A DNA stretch of 64,000 nt from JAIBCC01 sp963763855 (GCA_963763855.1 CAVXPU010000005.1:248001-312000), one strand, 5' to 3'. Counted from the stretch's first letter, positions 45,443-56,391 are shown. Program-made: numbers and translations. The notes: a model not told the origin generated them from the sequence alone.

Positions 45443-45607
45443 TAGGCTGGGGTAAAGCAAAGCGACACCCCAGATTGCTTTGAAATTACAATCCGACTCT
45501 GAATGAGTCGAACACAAATTATTGGTTGTTCGACTCCTTACAGAGCCGGAATTTCATTTTTGACGACCTAGGGTGTCGCTCATTCTCATTCGCTTTACCC
45601 TAGGCTA
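45443..45607. repeat. 165-bp nested imperfect inverted repeat (MITE- or REP-like element)
   Basis: The outer arms are GGGGTAAAGC-AGCGACACCC (about 45449-45472) and its complement (GGGTGTCGCT...GCTTTACCCTAGGCT, 45571-45605). Inside, ATCCGACTCTGAATGAGTCGAACA (about 45490-45513) pairs with TGTTCGACTCCTTACAGAGCCGGAATT (45527-45553). Folded, the whole segment forms one long hairpin with an AT-rich loop. It is non-coding and lies between two genes that end towards it. Confidence 0.75.
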
Positions 45608-45683
45608 TTATCTTTGTCCCCGTTGAGGACTTTGAGGAAATTACTTTTCAGATATCCCCTCTCATGTAATTTAGATTTTCTCT

Positions 45684-46515
45684 CTATTTGGCAGTATTTG
45701 CAGGTGTTTCAGCAGGTGCATCGGTGCTGCCTGTGACAGTAAACTTGATGTCCTCTTTCAAGGTTGAAAGTTTAATGTCATTAGCATTAAATGCGTCAAG
45801 TTTTAAGCTGTATTCGCCATTTGGCAAAGGTTTTTCAGGTTTGAAACTTGCTCCTTCCACTTTTTCATTGATGTATGGTGAAACAACCTTTGGATTTTTG
45901 GCAAAAAAGCTGAGTTTGTAATAGGTCGCATCCGGATAAGCATCCCATTTAACCTCTAAAGCACTTAATTCGACTTTTGCCGTAGCTTTCGGACTTTGTA
46001 CTTTCAGAATCTGATTTGAAAAGATTTGTGACGGGTGCGAAAAACGTTTTGTCTGCCTCAATTTTGTATTTGGCAGATGCTATACCAAAACTTCTCGATG
46101 CGAATATATAACTCGGAGTATTGAAAACTCTGACGGTTAAAGCACTATATTCTTTCGGCTCAACATTCTTAATCAAATATTCGCCATTTTCGTCGGTCTT
46201 GGTCGTAAATTGTTTTCCGCCGCAACCTGAAAATGAGTTAAACGTTTCGCAAAGTTTTACTTCTACATTTGCCGCTGGTTTTTCATTATACAGAGCTTTT
46301 CCTGCTACATTTGCCTTGCCGGATTCGGGTTTTTCTTTTTCAGTTCCTTCTTCGGAAGTTACAAAACCGTCCTCGGATAATTTTGTTTCAGGCTTTTTAT
46401 CCTCTGCTTTATTGGTTTTTGACGTTGTAGAATTGTCCGGTTTTCCCGCTTCTTGCTTACACGCAATTGCAAACGAGGTGATTATTACTAATAAAACTAA
46501 AAGGGGTTTTTTCAT
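45684..46515 (-). CDS. lipoprotein with carboxypeptidase-regulatory-like domain (one frameshift)
   Basis: From the ATG at 46515 the product starts MKKPLLVLLVIITSFAIAC, a lipoprotein signal with Cys19 in the lipobox. A Lys/Glu/Thr-rich linker leads to a beta-sandwich (VAGKALYNEKPAANVEVKLC ... TDENGEYLIKNVEP) of the carboxypeptidase-regulatory-like/SpaA type. Near 46025 the frame changes and continues as QILKVQSPKATAKVELSALEVKW, YKLSFFAKNP and a second sheet-like region (LPNGEYSLKLDAF) to 45684. The joined length is about 275 residues. It is probably anchored in the outer membrane or periplasm. Function unknown. Confidence 0.65.
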
Positions 46516-46643
46516 TGATGAATTCGAGCTCCTTAACTGTTTGTTGTTGATTTTTATAAACAATATCGGCGAATTCAATATTTTTTCCACCGATATTTCT
46601 ATTGAATGATTTTTCTAGACTTTCTTGCACTGTTTGAAAATTT

Positions 46644-48588
46644 TTATCGATTTTTCAAAACTCTTAAAACTTCCGCGACACTCCAAGCCTGTGCAAAGCA
46701 TCCGCGTGGCAAATGTGGAGCATCGGCATCAAAAATTTCGGAGATTTGCCCGAGTCCTGCTTCTTTTAGATGAGCTTCAAAACCTGATAAAAAGTTGGCT
46801 ATTTGCGATTCCGTTTTTTTAGTTTTGGGATTAACCCGCCGATAAGCATCGATGAATCCGCCAATCAGCCAGCCCCAAACGGTTCCCTGATGGTAGCTGC
46901 CGTCTCGCTGCAAAGGTGAACCGATGTAAATTGGCACATAATCCTTATCCCGCGGCGAAAGCGAACGCAATCCGACGGGTGTAAGTAATTCATTTTCAAC
47001 CTTTTGCACAATTTTTTTAGCTTGCCCAACGTTCACCATCGTATGCCGTCAGGCTTACGGCAAAAATCTGATTTGGACGAATTGAAGCGTCTTTTCCATG
47101 ATCCGTAATTACATCAAACAAACATTCGTCTGCCTCGTTCCAAAATTTTTCCGCGAAGCTTTTTTTGGTTATTTTCGCCATTGCTTCATATTGTTCTTTA
47201 TCGGCAGAATCGCCAAATTGTTTCGCAAATTTCGCCATCGTGCAAAGTGCGTTGTACCAAAGTGCCTGAATTTCTACCGGCTTTCCGATTCGCGGCGTGA
47301 CCACCCAATTTCCGATTTTGGCGTCCATCCAAGTTAGCTGAACGCCCTTTTCACCTGCGTGAAGTAAGCCGTCTTCGTCAACGTAAATCTTGTAGCGAGT
47401 GCCTTTAACGTGCCAGGCGATGACATCAGCCAATTTATCGTATAAAAATTCACGGACGAAATCGTAATCTTTGGTTTTTTCAACGTATGCTCTCACCGCC
47501 TCAAAATACCAAAGTGTTGCGTCAACCGTATTATATTCAGGAATTTCGCCCGCGTCAGGAAAACGATTTGGCAGCATTCCTTCCGAAATATGTTTGGAAA
47601 ATTCGAGTAAAATAGATTTTGCGATTTCCTCGCGGTTGGTCGCCAATGTCAACCCGTTTAAGGCAATCATTGTATCGCGTCCCCAATCGGAAAACCACGG
47701 ATATCCCGCAATTACCGTCTGCCCATCGCCCCGCTGAACAATAAATTGATCCGCCGCCAAAACGAGTTGTTTCGTAAATTCATCCTTTGCATTAGCTTGC
47801 ATAACTAAGGCTTCACGGCGAGCAATTTCTGTCATTTGAAAACTCAAAGCATCGGAAAGTTTTTGCGGTTCTATCGAAGCAATTAAAACTGCGTCTTCGG
47901 CTAAATCATATTTAAACGAAAGCGGCTGGAACAAATCTTCTCTGTAATCAAAACCGCGTTCCTTCTCAATCGCATACTCAAAATTCCGATACCAAAAACC
48001 GGTTTTTTCAATCGTTTGAGCATTGTGTGTGAAATACATTTCGGGGATTTCGGCATAGGGTTTGAGATAGACTAAATGGTCAAAAACTTCGTAATTTGGA
48101 TTGAAATCGGAGGTTTCGTGCTGCAACGCGTGATAATCGCTAAAGGAAAGGAGCGGCTTTAATTCTAGTTCAACTTTCACTTTTGAAGCTTTTATCTTGA
48201 ACTGAACAACGGTTGAATTCGAGCCATGAACCATGAACAGGCTTTTCTCGATTTCAATTCCTTCTACTTCGTAGATCCAGGTTGGAAATGGCGATAAAGC
48301 AAATGATTTCAGATACTTATAGCCTTCCGGATCAACGGAATTCGGATACTGATTAGACGAAAGCTGGTAGGTATTCCCATCAATTATCAGAGTCTCTTCA
48401 AACTTTGAAACCATCGTTATCCGACCAAGCGGCGGATTCGTAGCAGGCGTCAAAATCCCATGATAACGCCGCGTATTTGCACCCGAAATAGTCCCGCAGG
48501 CAAAACCGCCTATCCCATTCGTTTCCAGCCACTCCCGCGAAGTCGCTTCGGTAAAATTTTGGCAAATTTCTCTACTAAATTTAATCAT
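46644..48588 (-). CDS. amylo-alpha-1,6-glucosidase / glycogen debranching enzyme (one frameshift)
   Basis: Two overlapping frames make one protein of about 645 residues. The first (48588-47040) contains the N-terminal archaeal/bacterial-type domain (REWLETNGIGGFACGTISG, RRYHGIL) and the (alpha/alpha)6 catalytic domain start (WFSDWGRDTMIALNGLTL, NTVDATLWYFEAV). The second frame continues from VNVGQAKKIVQKVENELL to LRSLSPRDKDY, YHQGTVWGWLIGGFIDAY and the end at 46644. One surplus base near 47040-47050 separates them. The enzyme removes alpha-1,6 branch residues of glycogen. The expected catalytic acids lie in the conserved stretches named. Its glycogen partner genes are not in the window. Confidence 0.88.
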
Positions 48589-48644
48589 CGTCTATTAATT
48601 CCTGTTGCAGTTTAAGTTATTCCAAAACGAAAAAAGTAGCAAGA

Positions 48645-48676
48645 AAAAAGACCTGCAAATTAACGCAAGTCTTTCA
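48645..48676 (-). terminator. intrinsic terminator after the NicO gene
   Basis: On the minus strand AAAGACTTGC pairs with GCAGGTCTTT (48647-48674) with an 8-nt loop and is followed by TTTT; it is placed 26 bp after the end of the transporter gene. Confidence 0.75.
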
Positions 48677-48699
48677 AGGAATGATAATTAAGATGAATT

Positions 48700-50162
48700 T
48701 CAAGTTAACGAATTGTAACAAATTACAGCTCCAAGACAGGCGATTATAAAAGCACTTGCAACCGGCAGAGTTTTGAAGATGCGGCTTTCAGCAAGTTTTG
48801 TGCCGCCGATCAATTTTCCACCATAAAGAAAAATCAGACCAACCGCTGTTAAAGTTGCCGCCAGCCCAAAACTAAATGCAGTCGTTAAAATTAATCCATA
48901 ACCGATTCGACCTAAATTTATTGCCGAAAGCATTAAAACCAGAGCCGACGGACATGGCAAAAGTCCACCCGAAATACCCAATGCCAGCAAATTTTTCCAC
49001 GAAAGTTCCTCCGGCGGCAGATGCGAATGGGTGTGCCCGTCGTGGGTGTGCGTGTGCTCGCCGTGCGTATGATGTTCGTTTGAATGCTCACCGTGATGAT
49101 GTTCGTGATGGTGATGATGTTCGGTTTTCCCCCAACCTAAAACATTGAAAAGACGTGATTTAAAAATCGTCAGACCAATATACAAAACCATCAAACCTGA
49201 AACGAAACCCAAAAACGGCATCAATTTTTCCGGCAAAATGTAATTAGAAGCAAAAAGCGTAATCAAGCCAAGTGCAAAAACTCCGAGCGTATGCGTAATC
49301 GTGACCGTTGCACCTAGAAAAATCGCGTGTTTTATCGTTCCGCGTGAGCCGACCAGATAGGCACCAACCACAGTTTTACCGTGTCCGGGCGACATTGCGT
49401 GCATTGCACCCAACCCAATCGCCAGCAAAAGCCCAAAAAATGCAATCGTTGGAGTAATTTCGGGAACTGCAATCAATTGGGCAAGTCTATCCTTTTCTAT
49501 TGCAACAGTTGCGTGTCCGTCACGGTTTTGCAGAATCATTGAGTTTTCGGGAATTGAAACCCTTGAAAACGAAAAATCCGCAGTTCGTTCATTTAATGGA
49601 GCCGTCAAATTTTCCTGCGGATACGCCTTTAATTCGTCGGTAATCGAACTGCCAAATGAGTTTGAGTCAAAAATATTGACGCCGCCAATTCGTGTCAAAA
49701 CGATTTCATTCCAGCCGATTCGTTCAGCATAATTTTTGTTTTCAAACTGAACCTTATTCGTATTTTGCAGATTGGCTAAACTACTGATTAGATTGAGTTC
49801 TAAACGCAATGTCGGCAAATTTCCTGCACCGGTTTGGAACGAAATATTTTTTGACACGCATTGATTTCCAGCGGTTGATTATTCACATTCAAAGATAATT
49901 TTGCTAAATATTCGGGAGTAATTTTTTCTGCGTAGGCATTTAATTCGGCTTCGGAAAGTATTTCATTTTTGTCCGTATCAATTTCGTTTTGCAGTTGAAA
50001 AGTCGGAATCTCGGCTAAATCGAGAATTTGGCGAATCTTAATTTGAGATTTTTCAACCTCAAGCCTTGAATATTGATTGACGCTGAAATTTCCAAGCGGA
50101 TGTGCTGATGCGGAAATTGCTAAAAATAAAGTTGCGATTAAGATGTATAATTTCGATTTCAT
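48700..50162 (-). CDS. NicO/RcnA-like nickel-cobalt transporter with N-terminal domain (one frameshift)
   Basis: Frame 1 (50162 to about 49855) encodes a signal peptide (MKSKLYILIATLFLAISASA) and HPLGNFSVNQYSRLEV, the N-terminal domain common before HupE/NicO-type proteins. Frame 2 continues as KNISFQTGAGNLPTLRLEL and then a six-helix membrane domain: GLGAMHAMSPGHGKTVVGAYLVG is the NicO signature with metal-binding HxxxxxxH and GISGGLLPCPSALVLML the second half. A His-rich loop (many HH, HTH and HGEH units, about 49020-49130) would bind metal. The join near 49850-49856 needs one base less. Ni/Co export or uptake is likely; the exact metal is not known. Confidence 0.85.
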
Positions 50163-50163
50163 A

Positions 50164-51448
50164 TTATTTCACTTCCAATAAAGCCTTTCTAGCCTTCTCC
50201 GATTGAATCAAATCAAACGCGGGATTGATCTTTAATGCGGATGCGAGCAGTTTTTGTGCCTTTGAATTATTGCCCAAATCCTTCTCAATCAACCCTGCGT
50301 GATAGAGAATTCGAGCATCATTTGATTTCGGATTCAACGCCGCCGTAATTGCAATTTTTGCTTCTTTTAACTCGCCTTTTTTATAGAGAGTCCACGCCAA
50401 TGCGTCTGCCGTGTAAATATCTTTTCGCAATTCATATTCACGTTTTGTGATTGCAAGTGCTTCATCGAGTTTAATATTTTGGTCTGCCCACATCACCGCA
50501 AGACGTTTTTGGTCATTATTTACGCCGGTTTTTTGTTCGATTATTTCGACTAAATCATATTGTTGTTTGGCTTTTTCGCTATTTCCCTGTTTGGTGTAAA
50601 TGTCGCCAAGCAAGATTGCGGTTTCGACATTTGGAACTCGATTATTAGCCTCAGTCAAAAATTTGATTGCCGTTTCAAAATCATTATTCGCAGCTCGAAT
50701 TCGACCTTTTCCGGCTAAAGCTAAGTAATAACTGGGAAAATTCTGCAAGGCTTCGTCATAGACGTTTTCGGCTTCGGCGTATTTGCCGTTTTTCCAAAGT
50801 TCATCTACCCAGTTGGACTAAACACCAACTTTGCGTCTCTTTTTCAGTTGGATCGGCGGTGCGGGCGGCAGTTTTATACATTTCAACTGCTCCCAAATGA
50901 TCGCCGTAAAGCGAGCGAAGATGGGCAACTCTCGCGTATGAAGCGGTATTTGGTTTCAAATCAACCATTTTTTGTGCGTTTTCGACAGCGGTTTTGTAAT
51001 TACCGAGTTCAATATTCGCGTCGGTCAAAATCCCGTAAATAAATGCATCGTTTGGAAATTCAATTTGTAATTTTTGACCGAGTTCGAGTGCTTCGGTAAA
51101 ACGGTGTAACGTTAAATGCAGAGAAGCTTTAAGCTTGCGGGCGGATTGATCGTTTGGTGCAATTTCCAGAGCCTTTCCAACCGCTGTTTCGGCTTGCGAA
51201 TTCAGACTAAAATCGCCTGTTTCTCTCGCCAAACGAATAAATGCAATAGATAATTGAACGTAGCCTTTCGGGTCATCCGGCTGCTTTTCAATCAGCTTCT
51301 GAGCCGCTAAAATCTGCGGATTGGTTGAATTACTTTTTTCGAGACTTTCAGCTTTAACTATTGGCTGATTGATAATTGAATCAGAATTTGTACAGCCAGC
51401 CGTGATTAAAATTGCCGCAAATAAAATTATGCTTAGATAGAATTTCAT
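50164..51448 (-). CDS. TPR-repeat lipoprotein (one frameshift)
   Basis: From the ATG at 51448: MKFYLSIILFAAILITAGC is a lipoprotein signal with a Cys in the lipobox. Tandem TPR motifs follow (AAQKLIEKQPDDPKGYVQLSIAFIRLA; ALEIAPNDQSARKLKASLHL; NAQKMVDLKPNTASYARVAHL). Near 50815 one surplus base breaks the frame; after it the protein continues as DELWKNGKYAEAENVYDEAL, and further TPRs run to 50164. The joined length is about 425 residues. It stands between the DUF4331 gene and the NicO gene with 1-2 bp to the latter, so it is probably part of that operon, perhaps as a scaffold on the periplasmic side. Confidence 0.82.
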
Positions 51449-51470
51449 ATAAATCAAAGTCAGAATCGAG

Positions 51471-51531
51471 TGCAGAAACACGCACGCAGTAAGTGTGCAA
51501 AGTCGCCCTTACTGCGTGCAGGCTTCTGCAT
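51471..51531. repeat. near-perfect hairpin with 12-bp core stem (GCACGCAGTAAG)
   Basis: GCACGCAGTAAG (51482-51493) and CTTACTGCGTGC (51508-51519) pair perfectly; with TGCAGAA at 51471-51477 and TTCTGCA at 51524-51530 the stem is about 20 bp. It lies in the 95-bp gap between the TPR and DUF4331 genes. Confidence 0.8.
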
Positions 51532-51543
51532 AATTGTGCCTAA

Positions 51544-53109
51544 TTATTGAGCAGGAAAATTGGCTTTACGCGGTGTATTGCCTGCTTGTGGTGTTCCTAA
51601 ATAAGGGAATCTTTGAAGGTATGGCACGTCATTTTGACTAACGCCATCGCCCAAAGCATTATTTGGAGCAACGTTTGTTTCAGGTGTAAAAGGTGTTCCT
51701 CCGGCAACTGCACGAAGAGCAATGTCTGTTACGTCATCGCCAACCCGTCTGCCATTCGGAAAGCCTGCAACGTCGCCGCCAAGTAATCCCAAACGATTGA
51801 AACTCGCAAAAGGAGTAGCCGGAATTGCCACGTTCAGACGTAAATATTCGTGTGGTTTTCCATCTGATAAAAACGTTGTGTAATTTGGTCCGGTAACGGC
51901 ATTTACAGGAATTCCAGTCGCAAAAATTGAGACCAAATCGTTACGCGGAGCCGCCGGAATATTGATTCCATAAACCGCTTTAAGAAGTTTTGGAAGCTCC
52001 GGATCAAGCACTGCAGGAGCAGCTACCGCATCATCAACAGGTGACAATGAATTGAAAGCATCTTTTAAGCCAAGCGGAATCACAACTTCATTAACCAAAG
52101 GATTACCAAGTCGTGAAATTTGTCTCCAAGGACCTTCATTGGTTATTCTGTCGCCAATTACTCGAGTTGAGCGACGGCTCGCAGTTGCCCAAACGCCGAT
52201 TACAGAACCTTCTGTAGTTGGTGTTGCCGGAACTTTGCCCGTGCGGGTTAATTCCTGAATTGGAATTTCAATCGCAATCGAATTGACGTTAAATCCATCG
52301 GTGCTGCTAATTCCGCCGCTTTGTCCGATTGATTTTAAGTTCAAAAGGTCAAAAACTCCGCCAACGTCAACTAAAAAGCCTTCGTCACGAGTTCCCGCAA
52401 AAACGCGTCCGCCATTTGGCAGAGAATGAACTGCTGGCTGACCCAAAGCGGCTTCGTAATTTGGCGTTGATCTTGGTCCAATATTGGCTGGCGGTGTAAT
52501 TAATTCGCTGGCGACTATCGTTGAGCGGCTGCCGCCTATTCTCGGAAGTCTTCCCTTGTTTGACTTGTTTTCGCGAATGCCTTCCGAATCGTCTTCGCGT
52601 TGTGCGTTATTGCCTCGGTTATTGCTATCTACGCGAGTTACCGTGTAAAACTGCGGCATATTGTAGTCAAGATCAGTTAATGAACTAATAACTCCGTTAC
52701 TGTTTGAATTGCCAAGAGTAATCGCACTATGTCCTAAAATCGTATTGGAGTTTTTAGTAACGGTTTTGAATTGAAATTGATAAGAAATATCTTCCAATCC
52801 ATCGCCCGTGTTATCAACCTTGATTTCATACAAAACCGTATCGTCAAAACGTCCAAATTGTGGTCCGCCTGATGGGTCTTGGAAGGGAATATAGTTGGCG
52901 ATGAGCGTAACAAATCCTTCGCGTCCCGGTTCGATACTGCGAAAAGCGTAGGTATCAGTATTGTCTGCATATCTGTCCATACTGATTAAAGGGGCTTCGG
53001 AATGGCTAGCCGCAAAAATTGGCAGAGCCGACAAACAAAAGACTAGCATAAAAGCTGTAAAGCCTTTGATTGTATAGTTTAGATTTTCTCTAAATGGTAA
53101 ATTCATCAT
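51544..53109 (-). CDS. DUF4331 family secreted protein
   Basis: A 521-residue protein with a signal peptide (AFMLVFCLSALPIFAASH). The start of the mature part, ASHSEAPLISMDRYADNTDTY, and the strand pairs VTLIANYIPFQDPSGGPQF and DDTVLYEIKVDNTGDGLEDI are signatures of DUF4331. GVWATASRRSTRVI and a late FPNGRRVGDDVTDIALRAVAGG also fit. The function of the family is unknown; it is often next to TPR and metal-permease-like genes, as here (TPR at 50164-51448, NicO at 48700-50162). The three are probably one operon read from this gene. Confidence 0.87.
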   Translation of the reverse strand: MMNLPFRENLNYTIKGFTAFMLVFCLSALPIFAASHSEAPLISMDRYADNTDTYAFRSIEPGREGFVTLIANYIPFQDPSGGPQFGRFDDTVLYEIKVDNTGDGLEDISYQFQFKTVTKNSNTILGHSAITLGNSNSNGVISSLTDLDYNMPQFYTVTRVDSNNRGNNAQREDDSEGIRENKSNKGRLPRIGGSRSTIVASELITPPANIGPRSTPNYEAALGQPAVHSLPNGGRVFAGTRDEGFLVDVGGVFDLLNLKSIGQSGGISSTDGFNVNSIAIEIPIQELTRTGKVPATPTTEGSVIGVWATASRRSTRVIGDRITNEGPWRQISRLGNPLVNEVVIPLGLKDAFNSLSPVDDAVAAPAVLDPELPKLLKAVYGINIPAAPRNDLVSIFATGIPVNAVTGPNYTTFLSDGKPHEYLRLNVAIPATPFASFNRLGLLGGDVAGFPNGRRVGDDVTDIALRAVAGGTPFTPETNVAPNNALGDGVSQNDVPYLQRFPYLGTPQAGNTPRKANFPAQ

Positions 53110-53209
53110 TTTTCTCCTATAGGAATAAGTAAGTAATTAGTGATTTTTGGACAAAAATGTCCTCAACCACTGCTTGTGGTTTATTGACACAAGAACTTTT
53201 TAGCCGACG

Positions 53210-56098
53210 TTAAAAACCTAAATTCTTAAACGTCAAACCTTGAGTTTTTGGTAAATCTCTCAATTTGAATCTGATTAGATTTGGATTGGGAACTTTTGGC
53301 ACCATTGCTTCCTGGAATCCGTCCGCTGTCGGCATCACGCTCCAAGTATTTGGCGATTGCGGATACCAGACCTTGCCGCCATCAACCGAAATTTCGCTGA
53401 TGTATTCAATGCCGATACCTTTTAGTTGGCAAAATCCTTTTTTCGCAACCACACAGTTAAAGGATTTGATAGTTGGGGTTCGGACAAAGGTTTTGTTCAC
53501 GGTAATCCAATCTGAATCGCCGCGTTCTTTGTCTCGAATTCTAAATTGCAATCTTTTTCCGCCTAAATATTGTTGCAATTCGGAACTTATTGGAAAAGAA
53601 ATTTTAAGATTTTTCCAGTCTAAAACTTCAAATTTCGGTTTCGGTAATTCATTTGAATTTAGTTCGGTATTTTCGATTCTGGTTTCAATTGAAATATTGC
53701 CCGTCTTAAAATCATAATCGGTTAAAGCATTCTCCAGATTGACGATAACGCCCGTTGTATCTATCGGGAAAATCTGTAAAAGATTGAAAATTGGCGGCTT
53801 TTTTGTCAAAACTTTCGGATCAAAAATTAATCCGCTAACTTCTTTTGCCGGATTTGCCGCAATGGATGGACGTGCCGAAGTAAATGTAAATTTCTCTCTG
53901 ACCGGGATTATTCGATTTTCATCAAGCCCGATTTCTAGGGTGATGTTATTCGAATCTTGCCGTGCATTTGGGTCTTCAAAAACAACGGTTCGTTCGCTAA
54001 TCGTTTTCAAATTGGTCGGCAAATTATTGGTATTTTGAAAAATGTTGTTGCCTTCGACGATAGCTTTTTTACCATTAATCATCACAAATTTAACTTGTTC
54101 GAGCCTTTCGCCGACGATGACGGCTTGCTTATCGCCTTTCGAAATTTTTAGATTCGTAATCGTTGGCGGCAATGGATGCAAATTAACATTCAAATTCATT
54201 ACTTCATTGCCCGATTGTCTGAGTTCAAAAACACCTGTTCCGGCTTGAAAATAAGTTGCGTCAACTTCAAACGAAACTTCTTTTCCGTCTTCCGAATATT
54301 CCAAGGCATTGTCTTTTCCGTTGGCATCAAAAACGAATTCTCCGCCGAAAGATGGTTTATACACCACGGTTTGCAGGCATTTGCAATTGCCTAGATCATT
54401 TCGCAACGTGACGATTCTTCTGCCGCCAACCGCAAAATTATTTCGTGATTCCTTTGTTACTTCCCAACTTCCGCCAATCGGAATCGGGACACTAAATTTT
54501 GGACTACGGATTTCGTTAAAGCCACGTTTTCCAATAACTTCCGACTCCAACGCTAGTTGGATTTTCGGAAAAGAATTTATATCTTCTTTGGTTAAATTCA
54601 GTTCCCAACCGTTCATTCCCATGTTTTTTTTCAAAGGAAATTCTTTGCGAAACCCATTTGGCGAGCTGATCAAAAGTTTGAATTCTTTCGCATAAGAATC
54701 GCTCATCCAATCGCCCAATAAATCGGTATTTCGCAAAATATTTTGCCCGGGATGCAAGCAAGATTCCATCAAAGCCGGAGCTGGCAAAGTGATAATTTCC
54801 GGGTCGGGTTCGGCTTGCCATTTGTGTAAAACGATCGGATAAGCCGTCACGAAATCATTGCTATTCGGCTGGTTTTCGGCATAAAGCGAAATTTTTACAG
54901 AATCAGGCTGATTCGAATTTGCAGAAGTATTTGGAGCAAAACTATTGCCGTAATAACTGCTTTGATAGTCGTAACCGGAATTCTGATTTCCGCTTGTTGC
55001 AATCACCGTTGGAACAATTTTGAGTGGAGTTTTTTTCGCAATTTTAACGATAAAATCTAATGCGACCGCCGCAACGGCGATCCATTGAGCGATTTGTGGG
55101 AATCTTTGCTGAAGCTGCTGGACAGCTAAAATTCCTCCTTGTTGGAGTAGTTTATTAACGCTGAAATCAAAATCTTCGAGACGTACATTTTTTGCAACGC
55201 ATTGAATTCTTCCAACAAAATCCTGACCAATACCACTCGAATATCCAACGCCGTAACCTCCGCTATTGCCGTAATTACCATAGCTATTTCCTTGCCAGCA
55301 GCCAGGCAATTGGATATTAAAGCTTCGTGCTAAACGCTCAACTGATTGTTCGGCAAATTGTTTGTAGTTATAACCTTGCTCAACTCCGAGACTTCCGTAA
55401 TTACCATAAATACTATTTTGATAACCGCCGTAACTACCGTAATTTGCTTGATTTAGAACGCCTTGAAGCTCATTCAAAAATCCGCCAATTTGGGCGTACG
55501 CACCGGCAAGTTCTATCGTTCTATCGCCGATTTTTCTTACTTCGTCATACTTTTTGCTGACGAGTTTCATTATCTTGTCGCGATATTTTGGCTTTGGATA
55601 TAAAAAGAAGATTGGTTGTGAATCATAAGGCGTTTCAAAAGAATATTCCTTGTACCAGCCGGTTCTGCGGAATTGAATTTCTTCGGAAACGGCTTCCTTT
55701 TTATCGTTATTTCTGCCCGGATTGATGAATGCGACTAAAAATGTCCAATCCCAATTTGATTGATCGGGTTTTGCTCCATTCACCGTTTCATCGAGCATTT
55801 TAACCTTCAAAACGTCGCCCTTTTGTAAACGCGGTACCTGAGAAATCGGAATCGGCAATTTTCCTTCCCGCACAACATTTATCTCCATTTTCGCAATTTC
55901 TTGGCGAAATGCCGTGGAATTTGCCATGTAGTTTTGGCTCTGCTGATTTTGTGTAAAATATGTTGCGGGATTTATTGTCTGTGCGAAAAGATGTGAATTT
56001 CCGCCAATTAGCATTAAGCAAAAAATAAAAATCGTGCCTAAGAATTGTTTATTTTCCAAAAAAACTAAATGCGTATTATTCTCAATTTTATTAAACAT
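53210..56098 (-). CDS. large secreted protein of unknown function, paralogue B (IPT-like C-terminus)
   Basis: A 962-residue product from the ATG at 56098 (GAGAGG with good spacing). It has a signal peptide (FIFCLMLIGGNSHLFAQ). Its first 620 residues parallel the protein at 23959-25869: IPRLQKGDVLKVKM-like, QSNWDWTFLVAFINPG, PYDSQPIFFLYPKPKYR, WIAVAAVALDFIVKIAKK, CLHPGQNILRN and IGKRGFNEIRSPKFSVPI. The extra C-terminal 340 residues hold IPT/TIG-like beta domains (ITNLKISKGDKQAVIVGERL; VKFVMINGKKAIVEG). I recognise no function; a periplasmic or surface role is inferred. Confidence 0.75.
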   Translation of the reverse strand: MFNKIENNTHLVFLENKQFLGTIFIFCLMLIGGNSHLFAQTINPATYFTQNQQSQNYMANSTAFRQEIAKMEINVVREGKLPIPISQVPRLQKGDVLKVKMLDETVNGAKPDQSNWDWTFLVAFINPGRNNDKKEAVSEEIQFRRTGWYKEYSFETPYDSQPIFFLYPKPKYRDKIMKLVSKKYDEVRKIGDRTIELAGAYAQIGGFLNELQGVLNQANYGSYGGYQNSIYGNYGSLGVEQGYNYKQFAEQSVERLARSFNIQLPGCWQGNSYGNYGNSGGYGVGYSSGIGQDFVGRIQCVAKNVRLEDFDFSVNKLLQQGGILAVQQLQQRFPQIAQWIAVAAVALDFIVKIAKKTPLKIVPTVIATSGNQNSGYDYQSSYYGNSFAPNTSANSNQPDSVKISLYAENQPNSNDFVTAYPIVLHKWQAEPDPEIITLPAPALMESCLHPGQNILRNTDLLGDWMSDSYAKEFKLLISSPNGFRKEFPLKKNMGMNGWELNLTKEDINSFPKIQLALESEVIGKRGFNEIRSPKFSVPIPIGGSWEVTKESRNNFAVGGRRIVTLRNDLGNCKCLQTVVYKPSFGGEFVFDANGKDNALEYSEDGKEVSFEVDATYFQAGTGVFELRQSGNEVMNLNVNLHPLPPTITNLKISKGDKQAVIVGERLEQVKFVMINGKKAIVEGNNIFQNTNNLPTNLKTISERTVVFEDPNARQDSNNITLEIGLDENRIIPVREKFTFTSARPSIAANPAKEVSGLIFDPKVLTKKPPIFNLLQIFPIDTTGVIVNLENALTDYDFKTGNISIETRIENTELNSNELPKPKFEVLDWKNLKISFPISSELQQYLGGKRLQFRIRDKERGDSDWITVNKTFVRTPTIKSFNCVVAKKGFCQLKGIGIEYISEISVDGGKVWYPQSPNTWSVMPTADGFQEAMVPKVPNPNLIRFKLRDLPKTQGLTFKNLGF

Positions 56099-56391
56099 TT
56101 TGTGCCTCTCGATTCCTTTACATTTCGAATTTCCGTTAAACTTTTGGCAATCTCCCAAACTTCAAATTCATCCCTCCCGCACGTAAAGAGATTGATTCTG
56201 ATTTAAGCCAAACTGACTAACTGTTTATAGCTTTCGTTGACTTAACTAATTCGGTTGCAAAAAAATAATTTATTTTTTGAAACGCAAAATCGTTCGCTCT
56301 GCGATTCGCGTTTGAAAATAGAAGTCTATTGTCGTGAAGGTGCTATTTACGGCTGATTTTGGTATCTTATAGGTTTGAGTATTACAACATT

